Source: Pycnopodia helianthoides (Eukaryota; Echinodermata; Asteroidea; Forcipulatida; Asteriidae). From it: DNA of 64,000 bases. A program made the position numbers and the translations under genes. A model generated the notes under the pieces. The model was not told the DNA's origin. It ran no database searches and was given only the letters and a program-made list of their open reading frames with translations. The stretch spans positions 6,401,195 to 6,465,194 of the forward strand of contig CM063249.1 in NCBI GenBank assembly GCA_032158295.1, read 5' to 3'. This document shows, piece after piece, positions 57,701-62,570 of the stretch (positions within the stretch are counted from its first letter, which is position 1; each line of letters begins with the position of its first letter).

Positions 57701-60162
57701 ATCCACCTCTACGTGGTCAACTTACAAAATGTGCATTCATTGTTTGTTTGATCATGAAGGAATTTGTTAACATCATAGAGGCCATTAAAAATTGTCATGA
57801 CATAAAAATGAACCAATAGTCAAATTTGTGCACCTTTGCATTGGTTAAATTCATACTCATCATTTGTTTTTCTTGTGACTATCTTTTTAAGATAAACAAT
57901 GTATGAATTCATCTTGACCAACCTCAACTGCAATTGGGCAGCTACATGTACCAAGTTACATACGATAGCTTTGCATTTATTAAAAGTTTGTCAAAATGGA
58001 ACAAAAATTAAATGGTTTATGAAATCAAATAGACTTTTCATCTCATATTCCTTGTATAAATTTGACCAGGGCCCAATGTCATAGAGCTGCTTAAGCAGAA
58101 AATATTGCTTAACAGTTTTTCGCTTAGCAGAAATTAGCAGGATACCAGTCTCAAATTGTACATGTGACATGGTAGTTTGGCCAGTAACCTTATTCTGTTA
58201 AGCATCATTTTGTTTTGCTTAGCTACTTTTTGTGCTTAAGCAGCTCTGTGAAATTGGGCCCAGGTGAAGGAATAGCATAGGCCTAAAGGGGGTAAATCTG
58301 TCAGAATAACAAGGAATGTTTGATTCTTGAGACATTTGTGATTTGTACTTAAGTAGTCCAGTTGCACTGTACTTTTATAAGGGTCATCACGGTTAGTAAG
58401 TAGTGACTCATGCACTTAAGGTACAATTCCAACGAACCAAATTTCCATTAATTAAGCCACTATTTAAACTGGATCAATTTCCCAGGGGAACTTCCCCAAA
58501 GGATTTTGGTTTAAAGCTTTTCACACTTGAGTTGCAAACCCTGGCAATTACCCGGGAAATAGCAATCCTGGTTGGGAGTGGGGTTTAAAGCACATACATA
58601 CAACATTGGTAATTTTCAGAGACTAGTACCCGCACTTTATGTGACCCAACGTTTACATGAAATAACAAACCTGTGAAATGTTAAGCTCAATTGGTCTTCG
58701 GAGTCATGAGAAAACAGTGAAAAACCCCATAAAATGTTTTCACTGTTTTCAAACATCGGATAAAGACCAGTGATAAAGACTAATTGTTTTACTCCTTTCC
58801 TAAAAAACTGTAGCATTTCAAGCAAAACTACAGCGTATTTCAAGGGACGTTTACCACTGTGACCATATTTAGACAATGTAAGTTATGTGCAAATCTGTGA
58901 ACATTTATTTTTTAAAATCTTGCCAATGTTGTACGCAATTCCTTTAAGTGACACAACCCCAGGGTTAGTAAACGGAGTGTGCGTTTTTCACAGAAAAATT
59001 GTAGCAATTTATAGACAGAAGTTGAGATGGCAGGAAAGGTTAAAGATCAACAGGAATTTCCTTGGCTTTCATTTCCAGGAAATCAACTGTGAAATGTAAA
59101 CAAACTTTGGCAGTTAAATGTCTTTTAAATTGTTTAGAATAAAAGGAATATAACCACTCTTGTAAAGGGTGTGTACAACATTGGTAAGATTGAAAATATA
59201 AATGTTCACAGATTTGCGCATAACATACATGGTATGAAGATGGTCATGGTGGGAAAAACTTCCCATGAAATAGTTTTGCTTGAAATGCTATAGTTTTTTA
59301 GTAAATGAGTGAAACAATTAGTCTTTATCGCGCGTGTCCAAAACCCGATGTTTGAAAACAGTGAAAGCATATAATGGGGTTTTTCACTAATTTCTCGTGA
59401 CTCCGATAAATGATTGAGCAAAAAAGAAATTCACAGGTTTGTTATTTCATGTACATGCTGGGTCACATAAAGTGCGGATACTAGACTTTAAAGGAACATT
59501 ACAGAATTGGTAAGAAATAAACTTGTAAAATATACTTTTTGATCACAGATTTACATAAAACTTACACGGTCTAATGATGATGATAGTAGAAAACATCCCT
59601 TGAAATATTTCTGTCCGAAATGCCATATTTGATGAGAAATGAATAAACTAATTTTCCGGTTGCAGTTTATCGCTCGGTGAGCGTTTTATTCATTTGTTGA
59701 GTCTATATGATTTCATGCAAATGTGTGATCGTTTTTTCACTATTTTCTCGTGACCCAGATGGCCGATCGATCTCAAACTTCTACAGGTTTGTCAGTCTAT
59801 GTGTATGGTGGATTACGTAAAGTGCTTACACTGCCAGCAACTGTTTTGTTAGCAAAACCAATTCTGTAATGTTCCTTTAAAAATTACCAATATTTTACAT
59901 GTGTTTTAGAGCTAAAAACACCCCCTTAAGCCCAGGCCCCTTACAAGACCAGCAGTTTTCTTTTCCTAATAAATTTATTAATTTTTTTCTAAGCAAAATA
60001 CATTTGTGGAAATATTTTTTTAAATTTGAGCCTTACCAGTTTCATCCTCGGTAGGTCTCATCGGGTCATATTCATCATTTCCTCCTCCGTAGGAAAATGC
60101 GACTTCATTGTAGGAGCTGTCGGAAGAAGCGATGGCTATATTCAACCTCTTTATTTCTTCCT
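24727..60162 (-). CDS. SFSWAP: SFSWAP, suppressor of white-apricot splicing regulator; 14 exons, 5' exons beyond right edge
   Basis: Minus-strand exons: 60037-60162, 46591-46676, 44076-44304, 41425-41570, 38018-38230, 36468-36675, 34869-35113, 33149-33658, 32030-32203, 30020-30284, 29386-29511, 28200-28331, 26099-26189 and 24727-24792. The order of parts is diagnostic: end of the DRY/EERY domain, SURP1, an acidic tract with GYLHPSL, a proline-rich linker, SURP2, a VSFSIKSK motif, a charged helix with RRKKAAVFL, an RS-rich region, and the terminal motif AKIRAMLAA. Human SFSWAP (about 951 residues) has the same series. SURP domains bind splicing factors and RS regions mediate spliceosomal contacts in the nucleus; the family controls alternative splicing, and the Drosophila gene autoregulates through its first introns, which lie outside this window. 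All junction phases agree except that 38018-38230 is one base short. The gene converges on SLC35E4-like across 15 kb. Confidence 0.93.
25775..25955 (+). mobile_element. 3' end of a SINE/LINE with GCGCTATATAAGAAC tail
   Basis: The segment ends AATGCGCTATATAAGAACTA and TTATTATT, the 3' end form shared by several retroelements here. No tRNA-like head was found next to it. Confidence 0.5.
26099..26189 (-). CDS. SFSWAP: SFSWAP exon: penultimate
   Basis: A 91-nt exon after a polypyrimidine tract and GCAG encodes [20 protein letters not shown] and ends KEDGQKD at GAT|GTAAGT. Phase is 2 in and 0 out, joining directly to the conserved C-terminal exon. Confidence 0.85.
26315..26532. mobile_element. 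Foldback element with hammerhead-like motif
   Basis: Arms TAAGTGAGGTTTGCGATAAC and complement, extending through TTAAAATCTCTTTTGAGTA. The minus-strand centre contains CCTGAAGACGATCGAAACGT. In the last SFSWAP introns. Confidence 0.7.
26854..27242. mobile_element. TTAA-flanked MITE (family 2)
   Basis: TTAA at 26850 and 27243. Ends AGGCAACGTATACCTTTGGT and the complement of ACCAATCGTGTACCTTCCC. A second, slightly decayed copy is at about 37585-37966. Confidence 0.8.
27550..27904. mobile_element. TTAA-flanked MITE (family 1), inverted copy
   Basis: Reverse orientation of the 13033-13366 element, flanked by TTAA at 27546 and 27905. It has a 21-bp local duplication (ACCATTACTTACTTTAAATC). Confidence 0.85.
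28200..28331 (-). CDS. SFSWAP: SFSWAP exon: acidic/proline-rich linker after RS region
   Basis: Bounded by TTCTTCTTCAG and ACAAG|GTATAT. It reads [20 protein letters not shown], then [20 protein letters not shown]. Identity rests on splice phase (2 in, 2 out) and its position between the RS region and the C-terminus. Confidence 0.85.
28620..29310. mobile_element. Larger inverted-repeat element with a MITE nested inside
   Basis: Sequences around GCACTCATTTTCCAATAGAAAGAC at 28660 and their complement near 29275 form inverted ends. The MITE at 28826-28970 lies between. A related inverted pair spans about 56520-57035. Confidence 0.55.
28826..28970. mobile_element. MITE with GGCTGTATCCGAAAT termini
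   Basis: Second copy of the family at 17243-17380, with GTAGCCGTAGCCGTAGC palindromic repeats and a GGACACGGCC end. Confidence 0.65.
29386..29511 (-). CDS. SFSWAP: SFSWAP exon: RS-rich region, part 2
   Basis: A 126-nt exon after ACAATGTCAG encodes [20 protein letters not shown] and [11 protein letters not shown]. The RS-dipeptide-type composition is typical of splicing regulators. A different frame of the same bases is also open but has no recognisable composition. Confidence 0.9.
30020..30284 (-). CDS. SFSWAP: SFSWAP exon: basic and RS-rich region, part 1
   Basis: The exon reads [20 protein letters not shown], a Lys/His run ([20 protein letters not shown]), and a Ser/Arg segment with [20 protein letters not shown]. 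The last motif resembles human SLPSAYRTVRRSRSRS. Acceptor CTTCATCAG, donor AATAG|GTAAGA. Confidence 0.92.
30841..31195 (+). repeat. Dispersed repeat beginning CAGGGCTCGAA
   Basis: Second copy of the sequence in the transporter intron. Its inner part has about 40 bases different from that copy, with CCAGTGGTCT and GGTCCAGGAAC shared. Confidence 0.6.
31300..31660 (+). mobile_element. 3' end of a non-LTR retrotransposon, decayed
   Basis: After small frame shifts the translation resembles the reverse-transcriptase-ORF C-terminus ([22 protein letters not shown]), a CR1/L2-type hallmark. It ends in an AATAAAATAAA-rich tail. Confidence 0.6.
31755..31997 (+). repeat. Three tandem 81-bp copies of a retroelement 3' tail
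   Basis: Each unit holds ATATGCGCTATACATGAATG, a TTATTATTA microsatellite and GCAATAAGTACAGTTC. Because 81 is a multiple of three, long ORFs appear on both strands. The array ends about 35 bases from the SFSWAP exon donor at 32030. Confidence 0.9.
32030..32203 (-). CDS. SFSWAP: SFSWAP exon: charged helix with RRKKAAVFL motif
   Basis: It encodes [20 protein letters not shown], then [18 protein letters not shown], matching human KLEDRLAAAAREKLAQASK and ERKRKAALFLQTLK. The spacing of charged and alanine residues suggests a long helix or coiled coil. The donor lies about 35 bases from an 81-bp tandem repeat. Confidence 0.93.
32440..32625. repeat. Dispersed repeat with GGGTGTCC motifs
   Basis: Shared in opposite orientation with 54630-54805: repeated GGACACCCTGTTTTA motifs, TTACATGTAAATGTATTG, and CCAGAGGGGTGTCTGG at one end. 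Confidence 0.65.
33149..33658 (-). CDS. SFSWAP: SFSWAP exon: VSFSIKSK motif and long charged linker
   Basis: The largest exon here (510 nt). It opens [20 protein letters not shown], similar to human ISFAIKAKENDLLPLEKNR, continues with an acidic [10 protein letters not shown] stretch, and then a Gly/Tyr/Pro/Arg-rich linker ([20 protein letters not shown]). It ends [10 protein letters not shown], comparable to the human LTQEELEAKQ. Acceptor TTTCTAG, donor CAAG|GTCAGT. Confidence 0.92.
34500..34848. mobile_element. TTAA-type MITE (family 4)
   Basis: Ends near AGCATGTGTACAACATTGGT and the complement of ACCAATGCTGTACACAACC. One flank is TTGA rather than TTAA. It lies directly next to the SURP2 exon donor (34868). 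Other copies: 38290-38637, 55238-55560, 58589-58943 and 59164-59915. Confidence 0.75.
34869..35113 (-). CDS. SFSWAP: SFSWAP exon: SURP2 domain
   Basis: The second SURP module reads [20 protein letters not shown], then [16 protein letters not shown], nearly identical to human [20 protein letters not shown] and RFEFLQPWHQYNAYY. This is the strongest single piece of evidence for SFSWAP. The acceptor TTGACCACAG is contained in a 145-bp tandem duplication lying immediately upstream. Confidence 0.96.
35109..35398 (-). repeat. 145-bp direct tandem duplication spanning the SURP2 exon acceptor
   Basis: 35109-35253 and 35254-35398 are almost identical. The copied unit includes the branch/pyrimidine region, the CACAG acceptor and the first five exon bases, so the intron now carries two potential 3' splice sites. 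Confidence 0.9.
35395..35665. repeat. AT-rich minisatellite, about 35-bp unit
   Basis: Seven or so copies of ATTCAATTCAGCTTAATTGA plus AACAAATC. Each AATTCAGCTTAATTG core is close to palindromic. It lies in the SFSWAP intron upstream of SURP2. Confidence 0.85.
36070..36398 (-). mobile_element. tRNA-derived SINE, minus strand
   Basis: Reading on the minus strand from 36398: GTCGAGGCCGAGTGG, an anticodon-arm region, B-box GGGTTCGAATCCC, then CACTTGTGCCCTTGAGCAAG. The head matches the SINE at 63.9 kb, while the body downstream differs. Confidence 0.75.
36468..36675 (-). CDS. SFSWAP: SFSWAP exon: proline-rich linker before SURP2
   Basis: The exon encodes [20 protein letters not shown], then a His/Pro/Ser-rich stretch ending SSPSTDS. 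Acceptor TCTGACCAG, donor AGCAG|GTAGGA, phase 1 in and 2 out. Low-complexity composition is normal for this interdomain region. Confidence 0.85.
36816..36885 (+). mobile_element. tRNA-like sequence (Asn-type anticodon), likely SINE head or tRNA pseudogene
   Basis: The A-box TAGCTCAGTTGGTAGAG and B-box GGTTCAAATCCCG are intact and a 7-bp acceptor stem (GGCTAGA with TCTAGTC) can form. The anticodon position reads GTT, but base 33 is C rather than the required T and the T-stem is poor. The following TTTTTCTTTGTTCAAC also occurs, inverted, at about 35950, which points to a SINE. Confidence 0.6.
36958..37072. repeat. Three 42-bp repeats with an 18-bp palindrome
   Basis: Each unit ends CTACGAGTATATTCGTAG; the third is a perfect palindrome, CTACGAGTATACTCGTAG. 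The spacer is TAACAGGTGTAA(C/G)G plus TTCTGCCA. Confidence 0.85.
37585..37966. mobile_element. TTAA-type MITE (family 2), second copy
   Basis: About 90% alike to 26854-27242 over its length, with TTCA at the left flank and TTAA at the right. It is directly downstream (intron side) of the proline-rich SFSWAP exon. Confidence 0.75.
38018..38230 (-). CDS. SFSWAP: SFSWAP exon: proline-rich linker with apparent 1-nt deletion
   Basis: After GATGTTCAG the frame gives [20 protein letters not shown], then GYHDPNFMG and [14 protein letters not shown], the expected Pro/Tyr/Met-rich linker. The frame then turns into [10 protein letters not shown]. The neighbouring frame over the last 40 bases reads a run of prolines followed by TDGSG, and that frame is the one that splices in phase to the next exon and SURP2. 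One missing C in the run near 38049-38052 explains both. It may be an assembly error, a polymorphism or a real mutation. Confidence 0.8.
38290..38637. mobile_element. TTAA-type MITE (family 4)
   Basis: Begins AGCACATGTACAACATTGGT and ends with the complement of ACCAATGTTGTACACACCC before TTAA. It lies 50 bp upstream of the proline-rich exon acceptor. Confidence 0.75.
39151..39318. repeat. Dispersed 168-bp repeat with CAGGCCTG ends
   Basis: Both ends carry CAGGCCTG and the core reads GCAAAGGGCACTTC and GAGGCCATGGCCTC. Inverted copy at 42972-43127 and a diverged copy at 47460-47628. Confidence 0.7.
39826..40293. mobile_element. 468-bp non-autonomous DNA transposon
   Basis: Ends GGGTGCACCCCACCAATTAG and the complement of TTTAGTGGGGTGCACCC. 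The interior has a 128-codon minus-strand ORF without recognisable motifs, judged incidental. Flanks ATTA and ATAA are not an exact duplication. Confidence 0.65.
40825..41215 (+). repeat. Minisatellite, 45-bp unit
   Basis: About eight units of GCAGTCGACTAAAGTCGCCT plus ATGGTAAGGAAGAGGGGGTA. The period is a multiple of three, giving an open 15-residue repeat on the plus strand; no coding evidence otherwise. It is in the SFSWAP intron about 90 bp beyond the duplicated exon. Confidence 0.9.
41280..41513 (-). repeat. 117-bp tandem duplication of exon end plus donor
   Basis: 41280-41396 and 41397-41513 are about 93% alike. The copied unit holds the coding GYLHPSL region, the GTGGGT donor and some intron. 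Confidence 0.92.
41425..41570 (-). CDS. SFSWAP: SFSWAP exon: acidic tract and GYLHPSL motif, partly duplicated
   Basis: After TAATTAACAG the exon encodes [12 protein letters not shown], a long Asp-rich run, and [18 protein letters not shown], matching the human DDDEEDGNYLHPSLF region. The donor at 41424 (ACTGGG|GTGGGT) gives phase 0, which fits the next exon. The last part is repeated 117 bp downstream with the same donor, so 41308-41570 is an equally in-frame alternative adding 39 residues. Confidence 0.82.
41624..42292. mobile_element. 669-bp DNA transposon with 8-bp target duplication (hAT-like)
   Basis: Perfect 33-bp inverted ends begin CATAGAGCTATATATATTGA. GGCACAAC occurs at both 41616-41623 and 42293-42300. 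An 8-bp duplication is typical of hAT and some other superfamilies. No transposase ORF is present. Confidence 0.9.
42972..43127. repeat. Dispersed repeat with CAGGCCTG ends, inverted copy
   Basis: Reverse complement of the 39151-39318 family, with GAGGCCATGGCCTCCG centrally. Confidence 0.65.
43296..43665. mobile_element. TTAA-flanked MITE (family 3), inverted
   Basis: TTAA at 43292 and 43666, ends AGGCACTGGACACTATTGGT and complement of GGTGTCCAGTGTC. It serves as the uninterrupted reference for the disrupted copy at 49.2 kb. Confidence 0.8.
44076..44304 (-). CDS. SFSWAP: SFSWAP exon: SURP1 domain
   Basis: The exon carries a complete SURP (SWAP) module: [20 protein letters not shown], then [18 protein letters not shown]. 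It aligns closely with human SURP1 ([24 protein letters not shown]). The acceptor is TATTTTCCAG and the donor AAGG|GTAAGT. It ends in an acidic/basic stretch ([10 protein letters not shown]). Confidence 0.95.
44325..44675 (-). mobile_element. tRNA-Leu-type SINE, 5' truncated, minus strand
   Basis: Closely matches the body of the 63.5-63.9 kb SINE (for example GGTTTACAAGGTGCTGTGGC on the plus strand), but the tRNA-like head is missing beyond 44670. It sits just upstream of the SURP1 exon. Confidence 0.8.
45072..45280. mobile_element. Partial TTAA-type element (family 6)
   Basis: Begins TTAAAGGTAAACGTTGCCTT and continues through GGGCGAGTTGGTC and AACGGTCAGCC-like sequence. The inverted partner sequence is at 51775-51965. 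Confidence 0.5.
46081..46326 (+). repeat. 245-bp duplicated segment, copy 1
   Basis: CATCATCAAGCAGCCATCTT through GCAGAGGGATCCATTT recurs at 48580-48833 in the same orientation with few differences. Function unknown. Confidence 0.85.
46591..46676 (-). CDS. SFSWAP: SFSWAP exon: linker before SURP1
   Basis: An 86-nt exon after AAATTTGCAG encodes [20 protein letters not shown], comparable to human [20 protein letters not shown]. It ends in phase 0 at CAGATG|GTAAGA. A 133-bp tandem repeat begins about 30 bases upstream of its acceptor. Confidence 0.88.
46705..47440 (+). repeat. 133-bp tandem repeat, about 5.5 copies
   Basis: Unit starts CAGAAATGTTCATATTAATA and holds GGACATTCCTGGAACTGACC and AGTACTAGTAGATG. 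Copies begin at about 46708, 46850, 46989, 47122 and 47255; the last is degraded. It abuts the SFSWAP exon acceptor at 46677. Confidence 0.92.
47460..47628. repeat. Dispersed CAGGCCTG-end repeat, diverged copy
   Basis: Starts CAGGCCTTGACTTCGCTC and ends GAGGCCTGG, with GGCACTTCTAATG and GCAAAGGGCA shared with 39151-39318. Confidence 0.6.
47922..48389. mobile_element. MITE with AGGCCAAATAAA termini, second copy
   Basis: Ends AGGCCAAATAAAAAAAAATA and complement of TTGTTTTTATTTGGCC. The middle contains T and A homopolymer tracts. About 470 bp. Confidence 0.65.
48580..48833 (+). repeat. 245-bp duplicated segment, copy 2
   Basis: See 46081-46326. The two copies lie 2.5 kb apart and bracket the tandem repeat and a MITE. 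Confidence 0.85.
49182..49771. mobile_element. TTAA-flanked MITE (family 3) interrupted by another element
   Basis: TTAA at 49178 and 49772. The family-3 sequence reads AGGTACTG, is broken at 49190, and resumes at GGACACTTTTGG after 49410. Confidence 0.85.
49190..49407. mobile_element. 218-bp inverted-repeat element inside family-3 MITE
   Basis: Ends GGGTCGATTTCACAAAACTC and perfect complement. The interior contains three repeats of TTAGGACTACTCCTATCTCT with complements. CTG flanks both sides; the uninterrupted copy at 43.3 kb has one CTG. Confidence 0.88.
50130..50602 (+). mobile_element. 3' end of a CR1/L2-like LINE
   Basis: Decayed C-terminus of the reverse-transcriptase [23 protein letters not shown], then [11 protein letters not shown] after a frame change. 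It is followed by TTAGCGCCATGAGC, GCGCTATATAAG and (ATT)n. 5' truncated, as usual. Confidence 0.8.
51258..51391. mobile_element. Short GC-rich foldback element
   Basis: CGCACAACGCGGAGCGCAC pairs with GTGCGCTGTGCACTGCGCGT-type sequence. Inside, GGAGTCAAATC and GATTTTGACTCC form a second hairpin. Confidence 0.6.
51775..52346. mobile_element. Family-6 and family-5 TTAA-type elements joined
   Basis: 51775-51965 resembles the family-6 fragment at 45.1 kb, ending CGCCCGACCCAAGGCA. It runs straight into family 5 (GAATTGGTAAAAAAAAAATT) which ends TAATGTTCCT before TTAA at 52347. The left end of family 5 is missing. Confidence 0.6.
52740..53073. mobile_element. TTAA-flanked MITE (family 1)
   Basis: Nearly identical to 13033-13366, same orientation; TTAA at 52736 and 53074. 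Confidence 0.88.
53930..54175 (+). mobile_element. 3' end of a LINE/SINE with GCGCTATATAAATGC tail
   Basis: Contains codons resembling the C-terminal [12 protein letters not shown] of CR1/L2 ORFs, AAAGTGCATCAAGGGATCTG, and ends GCGCTATATAAATGC with (TTA)n. Confidence 0.6.
54630..54805. repeat. Dispersed repeat with GGGTGTCC motifs, inverted copy
   Basis: Reverse complement of 32440-32625, with GACACCCCAGACACCCCTCT at its right end. Confidence 0.65.
55238..55560. mobile_element. TTAA-type MITE (family 4), inverted
   Basis: TTAA at 55234, then AGGGTGTGTACAACATTGGT. The right end ATGTTGTACATGTGCTTG lacks an intact TTAA. It supplies the unfilled site for the nested insertion at 59.5 kb. Confidence 0.75.
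56150..56318. mobile_element. Foldback MITE, second copy, TTA target duplication
   Basis: Same family as 1061-1237, with GCGAATGCGAATGCG-type inverted arms. It is flanked by TTA at 56147-56149 and 56319-56321. It sits in the longest SFSWAP intron. Confidence 0.75.
57036..58069. other. Intronic, nothing recognised
   Basis: AT-rich sequence in the long SFSWAP intron with no exon or repeat that I could identify. Confidence 0.35.
58070..58260. mobile_element. MITE with GGCCCAAT termini and CAG flanks
   Basis: Ends GGCCCAATGTCATAGAGCTG and complement of CAGCTCTGTGAAATTGGGCC. TTAAGCAG and GCTTAAC motifs repeat inside. CAG flanks both ends. Confidence 0.75.
58589..58943. mobile_element. TTAA-flanked MITE (family 4)
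   Basis: TTAA at 58585 and 58944. Ends AGCACATACATACAACATTG and complement of CCAATGTTGTACGCAATTCC. Confidence 0.8.
59164..59915. mobile_element. Family-4 MITE carrying a nested family-5 MITE
   Basis: The outer element is broken after CGGATACTAGACTTTAA (59491) and continues AAATTACCAATATTTTAC after 59880. Confidence 0.8.
59492..59876. mobile_element. TTAA-flanked MITE (family 5), nested
   Basis: Ends AGGAACATTACAGAATTGGT and complement of ACCAATTCTGTAATGTTCCT, flanked by TTAA at 59488 and 59877. Strong inner palindrome CGCTCGGTGAGCG. Confidence 0.88.
60037..60162 (-). CDS. SFSWAP: SFSWAP exon: end of DRY/EERY N-terminal domain
   Basis: Bounded by CTTATCTCAG and CTG|GTAAGG. It encodes [20 protein letters not shown], then a [12 protein letters not shown] segment, matching human [20 protein letters not shown] and the following TYG/YDP motif. 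It enters with one base carried over from an exon right of position 64000. No such exon is visible in 60163-64000. Confidence 0.9.
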
Positions 60163-60433
60163 CTGAGATAAGAAAAACAAACAAGAGGCAAGAGGGAAAA
60201 ATCATTAATCAACACAATATTATTCTTATATCAATGTGGTCTGGGTAAAGGAACTTGGAATTCCTGCAACACTTTTTTTAACTATATATTGACTATGAGA
60301 CTGCTATTGGAAGCAAAACAAGAACCTTTTAATGTACTCGAATGGGGATGAGAAATAAAATTTTTACTGAATGAACCTCAATATTTACATGTAAGTTAGC
60401 ATTCACAAAAAATAACTAGTGTTATTGAAAGTT

Positions 60434-60767
60434 AGGCAAAAAAAAAAATTAAAAATGTTTAGTGTCCTGCCTTTTTAAAAAAGAGGAGGAGGCAGGCCCG
60501 TTTTTTCCTTGTTTTTTAATGGCCGCCCGACACATTTTTCAAGACAATCGGCCGTGCTTTTTTTTAAAAGACGGTTGCCAGCTTTTTTCGTCTGTTTTTT
60601 ATATCGGCTACAGTAACAAAAAAAATTTGTTTATGTATTCTAGAATCAGTTTTTGTTGTCAGAGATCGTAAAAATTTATCCTTAAAAATAAAATTTTTAA
60701 AAAGGAGGCGGCCTCTAATAAGAAGCCGGCAGGGGACGCTAAACATGTTTTAAAAATTATTTGGCCC
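60434..60767. mobile_element. MITE with AGGCCAAATAAA-type termini between 42-bp direct repeats
   Basis: Inverted ends include GTTTAGTGTCCTGCC and GGCAGGGGACGCTAAAC. The flanks at 60393-60434 and 60769-60812 are near-identical (AGTTAGCATTCACAAAA). Confidence 0.65.
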
Positions 60768-60924
60768 AAGTTAGCATTCACAAAACATAAGTAGTGTTAT
60801 TGTAAGTTATACTAGTATGTAATAATTAAACCACATGGTGTAAGTGTTAATGCAAAATGCACACATTCACTACTCCACCATGCAATGCCTATAACCTCTC
60901 GAAATACAGGGCTCACCCTTAACA

Positions 60925-61152
60925 ATAGATAGTTTGCAGTATGACGTAAATCGGCCATCTTTACGGGCAGTTTAGAACAAACAGTCGTGCGTTTCGTGTG
61001 AGAACGGCGTGCAACACGCGCGCATTTCACTGAAACTCATTGCAGGATTGGTCAGTGAACAACGCGGCTGCGTTAATAAGTTGAGCGTTTGACGCACTGC
61101 AAGCCAAAATGCACTTTGCCCGTAAAGATGGCGTCTACTGGGAACTATCTAT
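60925..61152. mobile_element. Short terminal-inverted-repeat element
   Basis: Ends ATAGATAGTTTGCAGTATGA and complement of GTCTACTGGGAACTATCTAT, with inner CCATCTTTACGGGCA arms. The surrounding sequence (CAGGGCTCACC and AGCCCAGCGTACAG) looks like one older repeat split by this insertion. Confidence 0.65.
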
Positions 61153-62100
61153 AGCCCAGCGTACAGTACATTGTCTTGTAAAAAACTACCATGGGCTAGT
61201 AAAAACACCACTTTTTAACTTGCCCTGTGGGCTAATACAAAACTGTTGCAACATACATGTACCTGTTTATAATGTCAATATTTCTTCCTTTTCAGATGTG
61301 AGTAATAAATTTCCAAAATGTGTTTTTAAAAGCTTGAGTGTGTGAATGTAACTTCATTTGACAAATGAACTGTTTGTGATTGCTTCCATGAATACATCAG
61401 AAAGACACATTTATGACAATACATGTTATTGTAGGCCACTAAAACTTGCCTGGGGCAAGTAACATGCAAGTTTACTAGCCCCGTGGGCTACTTTATTAAA
61501 AGCTTAACAGCGAGGCCTGTGACATGCATGTTTCACCAAAAATTGAATCCTTTATTTCAATTGCACTTGTTTCATGTACATAATTTAAGCAAGTTTCAAT
61601 AAAAGGGTTAAATTTACTGTTCAAAACACAAACCTTTAAAATCAATATAATACCTATTATATAAAAGAAAAATTTATTTTGTTCATTTGTTGTATCTTTA
61701 AATCAAGACACTTCATAACTTCAGTAATTTTCAGTCAACACATACAACATGTGCAAATTGACAGAAATGCCGGGAGACCATCAGAGTCATATCTCGACTT
61801 TTTATCAACCTCTGCAGCTGAAGGGGGTCAATCAAGGTCACCCACGGAGGTAGCCCTAGGCTATTGACTATATGTTCCATGGCAGGCAGGCTTTGAAATC
61901 AAACACCAAAGAGGAGAACAGCTCCCCAGAGTCGCCTTGAAGGAAGCTAACTTCAGTTTTCGTTTCTGGGTGGGGTGCGGCTCTTGTTTCTGTTTTCTTA
62001 AACCACAAAGAGCCCACAGCATAATTTGTACCCTTAAGGAGGTGCACAAAATGTTGGCCATAACTTAGAAAAATGTCAATAAAATATTCATCAAATTAAG
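61153..62100. other. Intronic, nothing recognised as exon
   Basis: Searched for the upstream SFSWAP DRY/EERY exons and found none. GGGCTAGTAAA/ACTAGCCC motifs at 61190-61500 suggest old repeat debris. Confidence 0.35.
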
Positions 62101-62117
62101 CAGTAATACTGTTATAC

Positions 62118-62570
62118 ATATCGTCAGCGTTTTCACGAAGTAGCACACACTGCTATACCAGGTAAAAAAAACAATCAGAGAAAACGGCCTCTGAAGTTGA
62201 ACATTTTTTAGAAACCCACTTTCCTTCAAAACTTCGAAGTGTTTCCATTTAAATTTCTCAATGTAGGTACTTGATGACTTGATCTTAAAAATTAATCTTA
62301 TTATGACTCATTTGCATAATTAAATAAGAAACTAGACACGAGAGAAGTTCCGTGCTACTTCGTGAAATCAAAAAATGCTACAATTGTGCCAAAGTCGAAA
62401 ACACTCATTAGCTGAATTGAAAAAGTAAAGCTGTCTGAGCTTTGAAACTTCATGGAAGTGTAGGTCTTCATGCATTATCAACAGAAATGTAAAAAAATTA
62501 AAATGTAAAAATAAAAATCCTTAAGCACATGGCGTGCTACTTCGTGAAAACGCTGACATATTTGACCAGT
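62118..62570. mobile_element. Terminal-inverted-repeat element with a third internal copy of its end
   Basis: Ends TCAGCGTTTTCACGAAGTAG and its complement near 62540-62562. A third GTGCTACTTCGTGAAA lies at 62352. Flanks CATATCG and CATATTT are similar but not identical. Confidence 0.65.
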
